A stretch of DNA of 64,000 nt from Methylobacterium nodulans ORS 2060 (GCF_000022085.1 NC_011894.1:3375501-3439500), one strand, 5' to 3'; shown: positions 47,567 to 57,652, numbered from the stretch's first letter. A program made the numbers and translations. The notes: generated by a model from the sequence alone, not told the origin.

Positions 47567-48742
47567 GTGCAGCTGACCGACGCGCAGCGCCTCGACTGGC
47601 TGCGGCTGATTCGCTCGGAGGGCGTTGGCCCGCGCACCTTCCGCGGCCTCGTGAACCGCTTCGGCGGGGCGGGCGCAGCCCTGGAGGCCCTGCCGGACCT
47701 CGCCCGCGCGCGGGGCAAGGCCGTCAAGGTCATGACCAAGGCTCAAGGAGAGCGCGAGATCGCGGCCGCCGCGCGGATCGGCGTGCGCTTCGTCGCGATG
47801 GGCGAGGACGAATATCCGGCGCCGCTCCAGGCGACCGACGACGCCCCGCCGCTGATTGCCCTCAGGGGCGATGCCGCCTCCCTCCGGCGCCCCTGCATCG
47901 CCGTCGTGGGCTCCCGCAACGCCTCGGCCGCCGGCCTGACCTTCACCGAGCGGCTCGCGCATGCGCTCGGGGCCGAGGGGCTCGTCGTCGTCTCCGGCCT
48001 CGCCCGCGGCATCGATGCCCGCGCGCATGCGGCGGCGCTCGACTCCGGAACGGTCGCGGTGCTGGCCGGCGGCCACGACCGGATCTATCCGGCCGAGCAC
48101 GAGCCCCTCGCCGCCCGCATCCTCGACCATGGCGGGGCCATCGTGGCCGAGATGCCCCTCGGCTGGGAGCCGCGCGGGCGCGATTTCCCCCGCCGCAACC
48201 GGATCATCTCGGGGCTGTCCCTCGGCACCGTCGTGGTCGAGGCGGCGCGCCGCTCCGGCTCGCTCATCACCGCCCGCTTCGCCCTCGAACAGGGCCGCGA
48301 GGTCTTCGCCGTGCCGGGCTCGCCCCTCGATCCCCGGGCGGAGGGCACCAACGACCTGATCCGGCAGGGCGCCACGCTCTGCGCCGCCCCCGAGCATGTC
48401 ATCGCCGTCCTGGCGCCGCTCGTCGCCGGCCGCGATGAGCTTAGGGAGGCGGAGGACGGCGAGCGGCCTGCCGAGCCAGCCCTCTACTGGGACGAGACCG
48501 ACTTCTTCGGCGACGGCGCCGCTCCCGCGCCGGTGCCGCTCGGCTTCGAGGAGGCGGAGGCCCCCATCCCCGGGAGCGACCGCGCTCGCCTGCTCGCGCT
48601 CCTCGGCCCCGCGCCGGTCGCGATCGATGCCCTCGCCCGGCAGGCCGGCCTGCCGGCCCGCGCCGTCCAGGGATTGCTGCTCGAACTCGAACTGGACGGG
48701 CTCGTCGCGCGCCACGGAGGCGGCACGGTGTCGCTGCGCTAG
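47567..48742 (+). CDS. dprA: DNA-processing protein DprA (Smf)
   Basis: A 391-residue single-stranded-DNA-binding RecA loader used in natural transformation. The Rossmann core is clear: [55 protein letters not shown] and [24 protein letters not shown]-like N-terminal domain and a C-terminal winged helix flank it. Start GTG 47567 follows GGGGAG. Its TAG stop codon is the first three bases of a composite hairpin repeat. No other competence gene is nearby; dprA is widely kept without them. Confidence 0.93.
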   Translation: MQLTDAQRLDWLRLIRSEGVGPRTFRGLVNRFGGAGAALEALPDLARARGKAVKVMTKAQGEREIAAAARIGVRFVAMGEDEYPAPLQATDDAPPLIALRGDAASLRRPCIAVVGSRNASAAGLTFTERLAHALGAEGLVVVSGLARGIDARAHAAALDSGTVAVLAGGHDRIYPAEHEPLAARILDHGGAIVAEMPLGWEPRGRDFPRRNRIISGLSLGTVVVEAARRSGSLITARFALEQGREVFAVPGSPLDPRAEGTNDLIRQGATLCAAPEHVIAVLAPLVAGRDELREAEDGERPAEPALYWDETDFFGDGAAPAPVPLGFEEAEAPIPGSDRARLLALLGPAPVAIDALARQAGLPARAVQGLLLELELDGLVARHGGGTVSLR

Positions 48743-48844
48743 AGTCTGTCAGGCACTCATGGAAGCGCCTGACAGACTCTAAGTCTTTGATTTTTCGTAT
48801 GTCCGGACGGAGAACCGGTGTCCACTTCTCCTGGACATACTCTA
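48740..48844 (+). repeat. Composite hairpin repeat, copy 4, supplying both flanking stop codons
   Basis: It begins with the dprA stop TAG, forms a 15-bp perfect stem (tagagtctgtcaggc and its complement, 12-base loop, to 48781), continues through agtctttgatttttcg, then a second imperfect hairpin, atgtccggacggagaa...ttctcctggacat, and ends actcta, whose cta is the complement of the ruvX TAG. It fills the convergent gap exactly and is likely a bidirectional terminator. Confidence 0.8.
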
Positions 48845-49333
48845 ATCCTCCACCGCGTCGGGTGGCGCGAGACCCGCCAGGACGTCGAGGCAGCCCTGCA
48901 GGATGTAGGCGGCGGCGAGCTTGTCCACGAGATCGCCGCGGCGGGCCCGCGACGCATCGGCTTCGAGGAGCGTGCGGGTCACGGCGGCGGTGGAGAGGCG
49001 CTCGTCGAAGAGCAGCACGGGCAGGGGCAGGATCGGCGCGAGATTGCGCACGAAGGCGCGGGTCGATTGCGCCCGCGGCCCCTCGCTGCCGTCCATGTTG
49101 AGGGGAAGGCCGATCACCAGCCCGCCGACGCCGTGCTGCCGGGCGATTCCCGCGAGCTTCTGCGCATCCGGCGTGAACTTGACCCGCCTGATCGTCTCCA
49201 GCGGCGAGGCGATGCGCCGCCCGACATCCGAGAGGGCAAGCCCGATGGTCTTCGTGCCGAGATCGAGCCCGAGCAGGCGCGCGCCGCCGGCACGCGAGGA
49301 TTCCGCGAAGCGCGCGAAACTCTCCCGGTTCAC
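48842..49333 (-). CDS. ruvX: Putative Holliday junction resolvase / pre-16S rRNA nuclease RuvX
   Basis: A 163-residue RNase H-fold nuclease (YqgF). [20 protein letters not shown] carries the first catalytic Asp, [19 protein letters not shown] the Glu, and [19 protein letters not shown] the last Asp. YqgF/RuvX trims the 5' end of 16S rRNA in Escherichia coli and has been proposed to resolve recombination junctions. The GTG start has no clear ribosome-binding site. It converges on dprA across the hairpin repeat and is divergent from the UPF0173 gene. Confidence 0.92.
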   Translation of the reverse strand: MNRESFARFAESSRAGGARLLGLDLGTKTIGLALSDVGRRIASPLETIRRVKFTPDAQKLAGIARQHGVGGLVIGLPLNMDGSEGPRAQSTRAFVRNLAPILPLPVLLFDERLSTAAVTRTLLEADASRARRGDLVDKLAAAYILQGCLDVLAGLAPPDAVED

Positions 49334-49383
49334 GGGCGCGCGCCAGGCTTTAAGTACGTGGCGTCCATCCGGGAGACCTCCTC

Positions 49384-50094
49384 ATGCGCATCACCTGGTT
49401 CGGCCACTCGGCCTTCCGCCTCGATTTCGGGGCGAGCCACGTCCTGATCGATCCCTTCTTCACCGGCAACCCCGCCTTCGAGGGCGGCGATGCCGCGCGG
49501 GCGAGCGCGGTCGAGGGCGCAACCCACATCCTCATCACGCATGGCCACGGCGATCACGTGGGCGACACGCTTGCGGTCGCGGGCGAGACCGGCGCCAAGG
49601 TGGTCACGAATTACGACCTCTGCATGTGGCTCGCCTCGAAGGGCCTGACGAATTTCGACCCGATGAACACGGGCGGGACGACGGACCAGGGCGCGTTCCG
49701 GGTCACCCTCGTGCACGCCGACCATTCGGCCGGGATGAGCGAGGCGGGCGTCACCGTGCCGCTCGGCCTGCCGAACGGCATCATCGTCCGCGCCGCGGGC
49801 GAGCCGACCGTCTACCATATGGGCGACACCGACATCTTCGGCGACATGGCGCTGATCCAGGAGATCTACCGCCCCGACGTGCTGATGGTGCCGATCGGCG
49901 ACCGCTTCACCATGGGCGCCGAGACGGCGGCGCTGGCCGTGCGGAAGTTCTTCGCGCCGAAGGCGGTGATCCCCTGCCATTACGGCTCCTTCCCGATCAT
50001 CGCCCCGAGCGCCGATGCCTTCGTGTCCGCCCTCGACGGCAGCGGGATCCAGGTCGTCGTTCCGCACAAGGGCACGGCGGTGACGATCCCGTGA
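49384..50094 (+). CDS. UPF0173 metal-dependent hydrolase (metallo-beta-lactamase fold)
   Basis: A 236-residue cytoplasmic hydrolase. [16 protein letters not shown] starts the fold, [17 protein letters not shown] is the HxHxDH metal site, and [13 protein letters not shown] and [13 protein letters not shown] supply further ligands. The family is widespread (YtkL-like) with no settled substrate. GGGAG lies close before the ATG. It is divergent from ruvX and followed by a region with CtrA-like boxes. Confidence 0.88.
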   Translation: MRITWFGHSAFRLDFGASHVLIDPFFTGNPAFEGGDAARASAVEGATHILITHGHGDHVGDTLAVAGETGAKVVTNYDLCMWLASKGLTNFDPMNTGGTTDQGAFRVTLVHADHSAGMSEAGVTVPLGLPNGIIVRAAGEPTVYHMGDTDIFGDMALIQEIYRPDVLMVPIGDRFTMGAETAALAVRKFFAPKAVIPCHYGSFPIIAPSADAFVSALDGSGIQVVVPHKGTAVTIP

Positions 50095-50150
50095 GCGCCG
50101 GGCGGTTAGGGTTAAGGCGAGGTTGATATGGCGCGGGCGGGCGGGCAGCA

Positions 50151-50166
50151 TTAACTCTGCGTTAAC
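50151..50166 (+). promoter_or_regulatory. Perfect CtrA box TTAA-N7-TTAAC
   Basis: TTAActctgcgTTAAC matches the full CtrA consensus exactly. A degenerate site, TTAAggcgaggTTGA, lies 24 bases upstream at 50112-50126. The only downstream genes on this strand are a weak open frame within 50195-50782 and gatC at 50834. CtrA is the master cell-cycle regulator of alphaproteobacteria; the match is by sequence only. Confidence 0.6.
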
Positions 50167-50570
50167 CTGCGGCCCACCGGAGCCAAGTCCGCCCGTGCTC
50201 CCCTTCTCCCTCGCGACCACGCTGCCGTCGGGCGCCTGCAGGGGCAGCGCCCGGCTGACGATCGATCTCGACGGCAGCCAGGAGCCGCTGCGGGGTCCCC
50301 TCCCCCGCGCGGGCGGCAGCTTTCCCGGGCAGGCCCGCATGCCGAGGCGCCGTTCGCGGGTTCCGCACGCCGCCATCGTGACGATCGGACGGGCCCGGGC
50401 CGCAGCACCGCGTCTCCCGAACCGGGCCGCCGCCCCGGCCGGGCGGGAGCGTATTTCGGCCCGCGCCTTCGTGCCGGTCGGCCGGCCTGCGCCCGCGCGG
50501 CCACGCCCGCATCCGATCCGGGCGGGACGGCCCCGGATCACGCTGCCCCCGGCACCCCGCCGCAGAGCGA

Positions 50571-50782
50571 TGCCGCTGCGCCACAAGCTCATGCTGGCGC
50601 TCGCCGCCGAGGTGCTGGTGGCCGGGACGGCGCGGGCGCGCCAGGAATTCCGGCCTCCCGCCATCCTGATCGAGGATGCGGGCCGCGACGGTCACCGGAT
50701 CGCCTTGCTGGAGACCCGCAGGGCCAGCGGAGCGACCGCGGTCCGGCTCGCCGTTGCGGCTGCGCGAAAGCCGGTGCTATAG
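50571..50782 (+). CDS. Doubtful small secreted-type open frame
   Basis: A 70-residue frame starting MPLRHKLMLALAAEVLVAGT, which looks like a basic n-region and hydrophobic core of a signal peptide, followed by ARQEFRPPAILIEDAGRDG. A longer in-frame reading from a GTG near 50195 is rich in Pro, Arg and Ala and looks non-coding. No clear ribosome-binding site was found. It is worth listing only because CtrA-like boxes lie upstream and the 740-base gap has no other gene. Confidence 0.25.
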
Positions 50783-50783
50783 C
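50754..50783 (+). promoter_or_regulatory. Predicted sigma-70-type promoter of gatC
   Basis: TTGCGG and TATAGC are separated by 18 bases, giving a start near 50790 and a leader of about 45 bases before the gatC ATG. The same two hexamers precede pyrB. Predicted from consensus alone. Confidence 0.45.
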
Positions 50784-50833
50784 GCGCGGCGGACGGCCCG
50801 CGAGGCCGGACTCTCCACGCGAAGCGGGGTTTC

Positions 50834-51121
50834 ATGTCGGTCGACGCGCAGACGGTTCGGCGCATCGCGCATCTGGCGCGCATCGCGGTGAGCGACGCGG
50901 AGGTGCCGCCGCTCCAGGACGAGCTCAACGCCATCCTGGCCTTCGTCGAGCAGCTCGGCGCGGTCGACGTGTCCGGCGTCGAGCCGATGACCTCGGTCAC
51001 CCCGATGGCGATGAAGCAGCGCGAGGACGCGGTGACCGATGGCGGCTATGCCCGCGACATCGTCTTCAACGCACCGCTGACCGAGGACAACTATTTCCTG
51101 GTGCCGAAGGTCGTCGAGTAG
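50834..51121 (+). CDS. gatC: Asp-tRNA(Asn)/Glu-tRNA(Gln) amidotransferase subunit C
   Basis: A 95-residue subunit that stabilises GatA on Gat[40 protein letters not shown] and the C-terminal [17 protein letters not shown] are characteristic. gatA follows after 39 bases and gatB after one small gene, so the whole transamidosome set is co-oriented. The complex converts misacylated Glu-tRNA(Gln) and/or Asp-tRNA(Asn). Confidence 0.95.
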   Translation: MSVDAQTVRRIAHLARIAVSDAEVPPLQDELNAILAFVEQLGAVDVSGVEPMTSVTPMAMKQREDAVTDGGYARDIVFNAPLTEDNYFLVPKVVE

Positions 51122-51160
51122 GCCGACGGCGGCGCCCCGGGGCGGCGAGGAACTTTCGAT

Positions 51161-52654
51161 TTGAGCACGACACCGGCAGACCTGACCGAACTCACCCTCG
51201 CGGAGGCCCGCGACGGTCTTCGTCAGAAATCCTTTTCCGCCCGTGAGATCACGCAGGCGCATCTCGACGCGGTGGCGCAGGCGCGCAAGCTCAACGCCTA
51301 CCTGATCGAGACGCCCGAGCGGGCGCTCGCCATGGCGGAGGTGGCGGACCGGAAGATCGCCGCCGGCGAGGCGCGCCCCCTCGAAGGGCTGCCGCTCGGC
51401 ATCAAGGACCTGTTCTGCACCCACGACGTGCCGACCACGGCGGGCTCGAAGATCCTCGAAGGCTTCCGGCCGCACTACGAGTCGACCGTCAGCCACAATC
51501 TCTGGCGCGACGGCGCCGTGATGCTGGGCAAGCTCAACCTCGACGAGTTCGCGATGGGCTCGTCGAACGAAACCAGCGCCTACGGCCCGGTAATCTCGCC
51601 CTGGCGCCGCCGGGATTCGGACGCGCCCTTGGTGCCGGGCGGCTCCTCGGGCGGCTCGGCGGCGGCGGTCGCGGCCCGGCTCTGCCTCGGTGCGACGGCC
51701 ACCGATACCGGCGGATCGATCCGCCAGCCCGCGGCCTTCACCGGCACGGTCGGCATCAAGCCGACCTACGGGCGCTGCTCGCGCTGGGGCATCGTCGCCT
51801 TCGCATCCTCCCTCGATCAGGCCGGCCCGATCGCCCGCACGGTGCGCGACACGGCGATCCTCCTCACCTCCATGGCCGGGCACGACCCGAAGGACACGAC
51901 CTGCGTCGACCGCCCGGTGCCGGATTACGAGAAGGCGGTCGGGCGCGGCGTGAAGGGCCTGACCATCGGCATCCCGAAGGAATACCGCGTCGACGGGATG
52001 CCGGCCGAGATCGAGCGCCTCTGGCACCAGGGCGCCGAGTGGCTGAAGGCGGCGGGCGCCACCATCGTCGAGGTCTCGCTGCCGCACACCCAATACGCCC
52101 TGCCGGCCTATTACATCGTCGCCCCGGCGGAGGCCTCCTCGAACCTCGCCCGCTACGACGGCGTGCGCTACGGGCTGCGCGTGCCGGCCAAGGACATCGT
52201 CGGCATGTACGAGCAGACCCGCGCGGCCGGATTCGGCCGCGAGGTGAAGCGGCGCATCATGATCGGTACCTACGTGCTCTCGGCGGGCTACTACGACGCC
52301 TATTACGTGCGCGCCCAGAAGATCCGCACGCTGATCAAGCGCGACTTCGAGGCCGTGTATGCGAACGGCGTCGACGCCATCCTCACGCCTGCGACCCCCT
52401 CGGCGGCGTTCGGCATCGGCGAGAAGCAGAACGCCGATCCGGTCGAGATGTACCTGAACGACGTCTTCACCGTGACGGTGAACATGGCGGGACTGCCCGG
52501 CATCGCCGTGCCGGCGGGGCTCGATGCGCAGGGCCTGCCGCTCGGTCTCCAGCTCATCGGCCGTCCCTTCGACGAGGAGACGCTGTTCGCGGCGGGGCAG
52601 GTCATCGAGGAGGCGGCCGGCCGGACCGTGCTGCCGCCGCGCTGGTGGGCGTGA
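51161..52654 (+). CDS. gatA: Asp-tRNA(Asn)/Glu-tRNA(Gln) amidotransferase subunit A
   Basis: A 497-residue amidase-signature enzyme that releases ammonia from glutamine for the GatB site. The catalytic Lys is in [11 protein letters not shown], the cis-Ser in [15 protein letters not shown] and the nucleophile Ser in [15 protein letters not shown]. The start is a TTG at 51161 with GAGG about eleven bases upstream; no ATG or GTG lies nearer the conserved N terminus ([13 protein letters not shown]). It is co-transcribed with gatC. Confidence 0.95.
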   Translation: MSTTPADLTELTLAEARDGLRQKSFSAREITQAHLDAVAQARKLNAYLIETPERALAMAEVADRKIAAGEARPLEGLPLGIKDLFCTHDVPTTAGSKILEGFRPHYESTVSHNLWRDGAVMLGKLNLDEFAMGSSNETSAYGPVISPWRRRDSDAPLVPGGSSGGSAAAVAARLCLGATATDTGGSIRQPAAFTGTVGIKPTYGRCSRWGIVAFASSLDQAGPIARTVRDTAILLTSMAGHDPKDTTCVDRPVPDYEKAVGRGVKGLTIGIPKEYRVDGMPAEIERLWHQGAEWLKAAGATIVEVSLPHTQYALPAYYIVAPAEASSNLARYDGVRYGLRVPAKDIVGMYEQTRAAGFGREVKRRIMIGTYVLSAGYYDAYYVRAQKIRTLIKRDFEAVYANGVDAILTPATPSAAFGIGEKQNADPVEMYLNDVFTVTVNMAGLPGIAVPAGLDAQGLPLGLQLIGRPFDEETLFAAGQVIEEAAGRTVLPPRWWA

Positions 52655-52658
52655 CCGG

Positions 52659-52958
52659 GTGAGCGTCCCGTATTATCCGCCCTCCGTCTGGCTGATGGCG
52701 GGCCTCGACCCGATCCTGATCGCGGTCGCGCTCGTCCTCGGCTGGAAGGCGGACCAGCTCGGAAAGGTCTCCATCGTCGCCATCGCGGCGCTCGCGGTCT
52801 CGGTCCTGGCCTCGTGGATCCTGACGGGCATCGGCCTGCCCTGGCCGGCGCCGATCGGCCACGACCTGCCGACCTTCTTCCCCGTGCGCACCGCTGCCGC
52901 CTTCCTCTGGGCCCTCCTCGGCTACGGTGCGCGGCGCGTGATCGCGCCCCGCCCCTGA
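52659..52958 (+). CDS. Small membrane protein between gatA and gatB
   Basis: A 99-residue hydrophobic protein with three likely helices (DPILIAVALVLGW, VSIVAIAALAVSVLASWIL, TAAAFLWALLGYGARRV). The GTG start lies four bases after the gatA stop and no alternative start is nearby. It resembles uncharacterised small inner-membrane proteins found at this locus in related genomes. Co-transcription with gat genes does not imply a role in tRNA amidation. Confidence 0.65.
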   Translation: MSVPYYPPSVWLMAGLDPILIAVALVLGWKADQLGKVSIVAIAALAVSVLASWILTGIGLPWPAPIGHDLPTFFPVRTAAAFLWALLGYGARRVIAPRP

Positions 52959-53054
52959 CGCGCTTGACCGGCCCGTCCGCCGCTCCCTACTAGGCACCCG
53001 AGCCCCCCTCTCCACGCGGGACGCGCATCCCAGCCCTTCCGGAGACCCCACGCC

Positions 53055-54527
53055 ATGAACGCTCCCGTGAACCCCAAGAAGCTGATCAAGGGCGCCTTGG
53101 GCGACTGGGAGGTGGTCATCGGCATGGAGATCCACGCCCAGGTGACGAGCCGCTCGAAGCTGTTCTCGGGCGCCTCGACGGCCTTCGGCGCGGAGCCGAA
53201 CGACAATGTGTCGCTGGTCGACGCCGCCATGCCGGGCATGCTGCCCGTGATCAACCGGGAATGCGTGGCGCAGGCCGTGCGCACCGGCCTCGGGCTGAAG
53301 GCGCAGATCAATCACCGCTCGGTGTTCGACCGCAAGAACTACTTCTACCCGGACCTGCCCCAGGGCTACCAGATCAGCCAGTACAAGAGCCCGATCGTCG
53401 GCGAGGGCGAGGTGCTGGTGGATCTCCCGGAGGGCGAGACGATCCGGGTCGGCATCGAGCGCCTGCACCTGGAGCAGGATGCCGGCAAGTCGCTGCACGA
53501 CCAGCACCCATCCTTGAGCTTCGTCGACCTCAACCGGTCGGGCGTGGCGCTGATGGAGATCGTCTCGAAGCCCGACCTGCGCTCCGCCGAGGAGGCCAAG
53601 GCCTACGTCACGAAGCTGCGCACCATCCTGCGCTATCTCGGCACCTGCGACGGCGACATGGAGAAGGGCAACCTGCGCGCCGACGTGAACGTCTCGGTGC
53701 GGCGACCCGGCGAGTTCCTCGGCACCCGCTGCGAGATCAAGAACGTCAACTCGATCCGCTTCATCGGCCAGGCGATCGAGGCCGAGGCGCGCCGCCAGAT
53801 CGCCATCCTGGAGGATGGCGGCGTGATCGAGCAGGAGACGCGCCTGTTCGACCCGAACAAGGGCGAGACGCGCTCGATGCGCTCCAAGGAGGAGGCGCAC
53901 GACTACCGCTACTTCCCCGATCCGGACCTGCTGCCGCTGGAGATCGATGACGCCTTCATCGATGAGCTGAAGACCGAGCTGCCGGAGCTGCCCGACACCA
54001 AGAAGGCCCGCTTCGTCGCCGAGTACGGCCTCTCGGCCTATGACGCGACGGTGCTGGTGGCCGAACGCGCCTCGGCCGACTACTTCGAGGCCGTGGCCAG
54101 GGGTCGCGACGGCAAGGCTGCGGCGAACTGGGTCATCAACGAGCTGTTCGGCCGCCTCAACAAGGAGGGGCACGGCATCGAGGACTCGCCCGTATCGGCC
54201 GAGCAGCTCGGGGCGATCATCGACCTCATCGCCGACGGCACTATCTCGGGCAAGATCGCCAAGGATCTGTTCGAGATCGTCTGGAGCGAGGGCGGCGACC
54301 CGCGCGCCATCGTGGAGAGCCGCGGCCTCAGGCAGGTGACGGATACCGGAGCGATCGAGGCGGCGGTCGATCAGATCATCGCGGCCAATCCGGACAAGGT
54401 GGTCCAGGCCCAGGCCAAGCCGACCTTGCTCGGCTGGTTCGTGGGCCAGACCATGAAGGCGACGGGCGGCAAGGCCAATCCGGCCGCCGTGAACGCCCTG
54501 CTGAAGGCGAAGCTCGGGATCGAGTGA
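53055..54527 (+). CDS. gatB: Asp-tRNA(Asn)/Glu-tRNA(Gln) amidotransferase subunit B
   Basis: A 490-residue subunit that binds tRNA, phosphorylates the misacylated amino acid and amidates it. [20 protein letters not shown] opens the cradle domain, [18 protein letters not shown] is the GatB signature and [20 protein letters not shown] lies in the active core; the C-terminal YqeY-like tail ([20 protein letters not shown]) holds the tRNA. Its TGA stop codon adjoins the edge of the cggttccggttgatc-type repeat element. Confidence 0.96.
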   Translation: MNAPVNPKKLIKGALGDWEVVIGMEIHAQVTSRSKLFSGASTAFGAEPNDNVSLVDAAMPGMLPVINRECVAQAVRTGLGLKAQINHRSVFDRKNYFYPDLPQGYQISQYKSPIVGEGEVLVDLPEGETIRVGIERLHLEQDAGKSLHDQHPSLSFVDLNRSGVALMEIVSKPDLRSAEEAKAYVTKLRTILRYLGTCDGDMEKGNLRADVNVSVRRPGEFLGTRCEIKNVNSIRFIGQAIEAEARRQIAILEDGGVIEQETRLFDPNKGETRSMRSKEEAHDYRYFPDPDLLPLEIDDAFIDELKTELPELPDTKKARFVAEYGLSAYDATVLVAERASADYFEAVARGRDGKAAANWVINELFGRLNKEGHGIEDSPVSAEQLGAIIDLIADGTISGKIAKDLFEIVWSEGGDPRAIVESRGLRQVTDTGAIEAAVDQIIAANPDKVVQAQAKPTLLGWFVGQTMKATGGKANPAAVNALLKAKLGIE

Positions 54528-54651
54528 TAACGGCTTCCGGTTGATCCCTTCCGAGACGAGGACGCGCGGGGAACCCCTCTCCCGCACGGGAGAGGGGATC
54601 GCGCGGTTCCCGCACCCTCTTGTCTCCGAACGGATCACCCGGAAACCATAT
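54527..54651. repeat. Inverted-repeat element, second copy of the 26.4 kb family
   Basis: Outer arms are ataacggcttccggttgatc and gatcacccggaaaccatat, imperfect inverted repeats. Inside lie gagacgagg/gtctccgaa-like stretches and a central acccctctcccgcacgggagagggg hairpin. It is half the length of the 26.4 kb element because the unique centre is missing. It starts at the gatB stop codon and ends just before the porin terminator. Confidence 0.7.
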
Positions 54652-54652
54652 G

Positions 54653-54684
54653 AAAAAGCCCGGCCTTTCGGCCGGGCTTCTGCT
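54653..54684 (-). terminator. Rho-independent terminator of the porin gene
   Basis: Read on the minus strand, gcccggccgaaaggccgggc forms an eight-bp GC stem with a GAAA tetraloop, followed by tttttc. It lies about 20 bases past the stop of the outer-membrane protein gene. Confidence 0.85.
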
Positions 54685-54705
54685 GGGGATCGGGGGGGCC
54701 CAGAC

Positions 54706-55563
54706 TTAGTAGGTGCCGAACTTGTAGTTCAGGCCGGCGCGGACCACCGCGAACTCAGTGTCGCGGCGCAGGTTGGCGCCGCTGACCACCACCACGCCGG
54801 GGCTCGCCGTCGTGATGAGGGTGCCGGCATTGTTCACCGCGAAGGCGCCGCTGCGGTTCCGCTCGCGCTCCAGGTTCACGTACAGGCCTTCGACCTTCAC
54901 CGTCACGGCGTTCGACTTGAAGAAGTTCAGGAACGAGTCGGTGGGCAGGGCGTACTCGACACCGCCGCCAGCGGTCCAGCCGGTCTGGAAGTCGTCGCGG
55001 TTGGGCAGGCCGAAGTCGCGGCCGCCGCCGCTGCCATAGGCGAAGCCGCCGGTGGCGTAGACCAGGGTGCGGTCGAAGGCGTAGCCGAGCCGGCCGCGCA
55101 CCGTGCCGAACCAGTCGAGACCGGAGATGCCGGCCGGGTTGAACACCGTCTGGGCGGCGATCGGGCCGGTGGCCAGGAAGCGGTTGCGGTTGCGGCCGAA
55201 ATCGGCGAACTGGGCGTCGGCCTCGAGACCGATCACCACGCCCGAGCCGGGCGTGAACTGGTAGTTGTAGCCGACCTGACCGCCGCCGACGAAGCCGTCA
55301 TTGTTGTTGCGGTTCTGGAAGGCGATCACCGTCGGGGCAAAGACGAGGCCGGTGGCCGGGCCGACGCCGAGCACCGTCGGGGTGTTGTTGTCGTTGGTGC
55401 TGAAGCCGTAGCCGGCGTTGAAACCGGCGTAGAACCCGGTCCAGGTGAAGACCGGCACCGGCGTGAACACCGGCGGGGGCGCAACACGGCGCGGCAGATC
55501 CGCGGCCGACGCGGCGGCGGTGAGGCCCGCAAGGGCGACCGTGGAGAGGAGGATCTTCTTCAT
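54706..55563 (-). CDS. Omp25/Omp31-like outer-membrane beta-barrel protein
   Basis: A 285-residue exported porin-like protein. The signal peptide MKKILLSTVALAGLTAAASA ends before ADLPRR. The mature part is an eight-stranded barrel of the alphaproteobacterial Omp25 family: FTWTGFYAGFNAGYGFS near the start, GFVGGGQVGYNYQF, GLDWFGTVRGRLGYAFDRTL and the terminal AVVRAGLNYKFGTY ending in an aromatic residue. AGGA lies ten bases before ATG 55563; ATG 55569 is an alternative. It has its own terminator and is probably abundant. It may contribute to envelope stability; no transport role can be assigned. Confidence 0.88.
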   Translation of the reverse strand: MKKILLSTVALAGLTAAASAADLPRRVAPPPVFTPVPVFTWTGFYAGFNAGYGFSTNDNNTPTVLGVGPATGLVFAPTVIAFQNRNNNDGFVGGGQVGYNYQFTPGSGVVIGLEADAQFADFGRNRNRFLATGPIAAQTVFNPAGISGLDWFGTVRGRLGYAFDRTLVYATGGFAYGSGGGRDFGLPNRDDFQTGWTAGGGVEYALPTDSFLNFFKSNAVTVKVEGLYVNLERERNRSGAFAVNNAGTLITTASPGVVVVSGANLRRDTEFAVVRAGLNYKFGTY

Positions 55564-55784
55564 TGTCATGGTCCTGTTGGCGAGAGCCGGCGCGGCTTCT
55601 ATCCCCGGCCTCACGTCCGGTCTGTCGCTTTCCTGCAACGAGGACTGCTCAATAGCCCCGAACCCGTCAACAAAAGATGAACTCACGGTTCCGCCGAATC
55701 GAACAAAGGAGTTGAGGCCGCTTACCCTGGATTAACCTTGATTCCCGATCGTGCTGCCAGCCATGTACCGAATGCCGGGTTGCC

Positions 55785-56027
55785 ATGCAGAAATACGAGA
55801 ACCGTGCCCCGACACGCGCTCTGCTGGTGCGGACGGGAAAGCTCGCGGCGCTGATCACCGTCCTGGCGCTCGCTGCGACCCATTACATGGCCGAGCAGAG
55901 CCGCCCGGGCCGCCTTCAGGCCGGTTTCGCCGCGCTGCGCGGGGCCGCCGACCCCGAGACGACGGGCGCCCTCGGCGGTGCCGGGGAATTGCGGCTCGAC
56001 CCGTGCGGCCCGCACGGGGCCCGGTGA
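55785..56027 (+). CDS. Small single-helix hypothetical protein
   Basis: An 80-residue protein with an N-terminal hydrophobic helix (LAALITVLALAATHYMA) and a short periplasmic or cytoplasmic tail containing DPETTGALG. The ribosome-binding site is weak. It is divergent from the porin gene and upstream of the DEAD-box gene. A TTAACC half-site typical of CtrA lies about 45 bases upstream. No family recognised. Confidence 0.4.
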   Translation: MQKYENRAPTRALLVRTGKLAALITVLALAATHYMAEQSRPGRLQAGFAALRGAADPETTGALGGAGELRLDPCGPHGAR

Positions 56028-56254
56028 GCCGACCGAAAGGGACGTGTGGCGAAGCAGCCACTTGACAAACGCGCGCTCATCGGGCGTGTCGCACCCGCCG
56101 GCGCGATCCCGCGCGCTGCAGCAATGGCAGGTTCGGGTGCCCTGCTCGCGCGAGCGCAGCCGGGGCGCGAAGCTTCTTTTCGTCCAGGCCGTTGCCGCGA
56201 CGGACTCCCCCTCGCGCCGGTTGCCCGGCCCGCGCGCAACGGTTTTCATTCCTG

Positions 56255-57652
56255 ATGTCATTCGCCGAACTCGGTCTCAGCGAAAAGGTCCTGCAGGCCG
56301 TCTCCGCGGCCGGCTACACCACGCCGACCCCGATCCAAGCCCAGGCCATCCCGCACGTCCTCGCCCGCCGCGACGTCCTCGGCGTGGCGCAGACCGGCAC
56401 GGGCAAGACGGCCGCCTTCACGCTGCCGATGCTGACCCGCCTGGAGCAGGGTCGAGCCCGGGCCCGCATGCCGCGCACGCTGATCCTCGAACCCACGCGC
56501 GAGCTCGCCGCGCAGGTCGAGGAGAATTTCGAGCGCTACGGCACCAACCACAAGCTCAACGTCGCGCTGCTGATCGGCGGCGTCTCCTTCGCGGACCAGG
56601 ATGCCAAGATCACCCGCGGCGTCGACGTCCTGATCGCCACGCCGGGCCGGCTCCTCGATCACTTCGAGCGCGGCAAGCTGCTGCTCACGGGCGTCGAGCT
56701 CCTCGTCATCGACGAGGCGGACCGCATGCTCGACATGGGCTTCATCCCGGATATCGAGCGGATCGTGAAGCTGGTGCCGTTCACCCGCCAGACGCTGTTC
56801 TTCTCGGCGACGATGCCGCCCGAGATCCAGCGGCTCGCGGACGACTTCCTCCACAATCCGGTGCGGATCGAGGTCGCGCGGCCCGCCTCCACGGCCTCGA
56901 CCATCGAGCAGCGCCTCGTCGCCACGGGCGGCGAGGGTCACCAGAAGCGCAAGACCCTCCGCCGGCTGATCCGCGGCGCGGAGGAGCTCAAGAACGGCAT
57001 CATCTTCTGCAACCGCAAGCGCGACGTGGCGCAGCTGCAGAAGTCGCTGGCCAACCACGGCTTCACGGTCGCGGCCCTGCACGGAGACATGGACCAGCGG
57101 GCCCGCATGGCGGCCCTCGACGCCTTCCGGTCGGGCGAGATCCCGCTCCTCGTGGCGAGCGACGTGGCAGCCCGCGGCCTCGACATCCCGGCCGTGAGCC
57201 ATGTCTTCAATTTCGACGTGCCGCACCACGCGGAGGATTACGTGCACCGGATCGGCCGCACCGGCCGCGCCGGGCGCAACGGCTCCGCTTTCACCCTGGT
57301 CGCCCGCGGGGACGAGAAGGCGCTGGCCGCGATCGAGAGCCTGATCGGCCAGCCGATCCCCTGGGCCGAGGGCGACCTCGGCAGCCTGCCGGAGGAGGAG
57401 CCCGGCGAGGCGCGCGAGCGCCGTCCGCGCGAGCGGGGCGGTCGCGGGGAACGCGGCGAGCGCAGCCGGCGCGGCGAGCGCCGCACCGAGGAGCGGCCGA
57501 AGACTCCCCGCCGCGAGGACCGCCCCCGGGCCGCCGCCCGGCGCCGCAACGAGGATGACGCCATGCCGGAGGCCGAGGTCGGGCTCGGCGCGCATGTACC
57601 GGCCTTCCTGCTCCGCCCGGTTATCCTGAAAAAACGCAAGGACCGTGAGTAG
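56255..57652 (+). CDS. DEAD-box ATP-dependent RNA helicase (RhlE-like)
   Basis: A 465-residue RNA helicase. All core motifs are present in order: Q motif TPTPIQAQAIP, I AQTGTGKTAA, Ia PTRELAAQV, Ib TPGRLLDH, II VIDEADRMLDMGF, III SATMP, V ASDVAARGLDIP and VI HRIGRTGRAGRNG. The last ~85 residues are an Arg/Glu/Gly-rich tail that probably binds RNA. Such enzymes remodel ribosomal precursors or mRNA, especially in the cold. RhlE-like is the best subclass by the compact core and basic tail; DbpA-type RNA-binding domains are absent. Confidence 0.93.
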   Translation: MSFAELGLSEKVLQAVSAAGYTTPTPIQAQAIPHVLARRDVLGVAQTGTGKTAAFTLPMLTRLEQGRARARMPRTLILEPTRELAAQVEENFERYGTNHKLNVALLIGGVSFADQDAKITRGVDVLIATPGRLLDHFERGKLLLTGVELLVIDEADRMLDMGFIPDIERIVKLVPFTRQTLFFSATMPPEIQRLADDFLHNPVRIEVARPASTASTIEQRLVATGGEGHQKRKTLRRLIRGAEELKNGIIFCNRKRDVAQLQKSLANHGFTVAALHGDMDQRARMAALDAFRSGEIPLLVASDVAARGLDIPAVSHVFNFDVPHHAEDYVHRIGRTGRAGRNGSAFTLVARGDEKALAAIESLIGQPIPWAEGDLGSLPEEEPGEARERRPRERGGRGERGERSRRGERRTEERPKTPRREDRPRAAARRRNEDDAMPEAEVGLGAHVPAFLLRPVILKKRKDRE

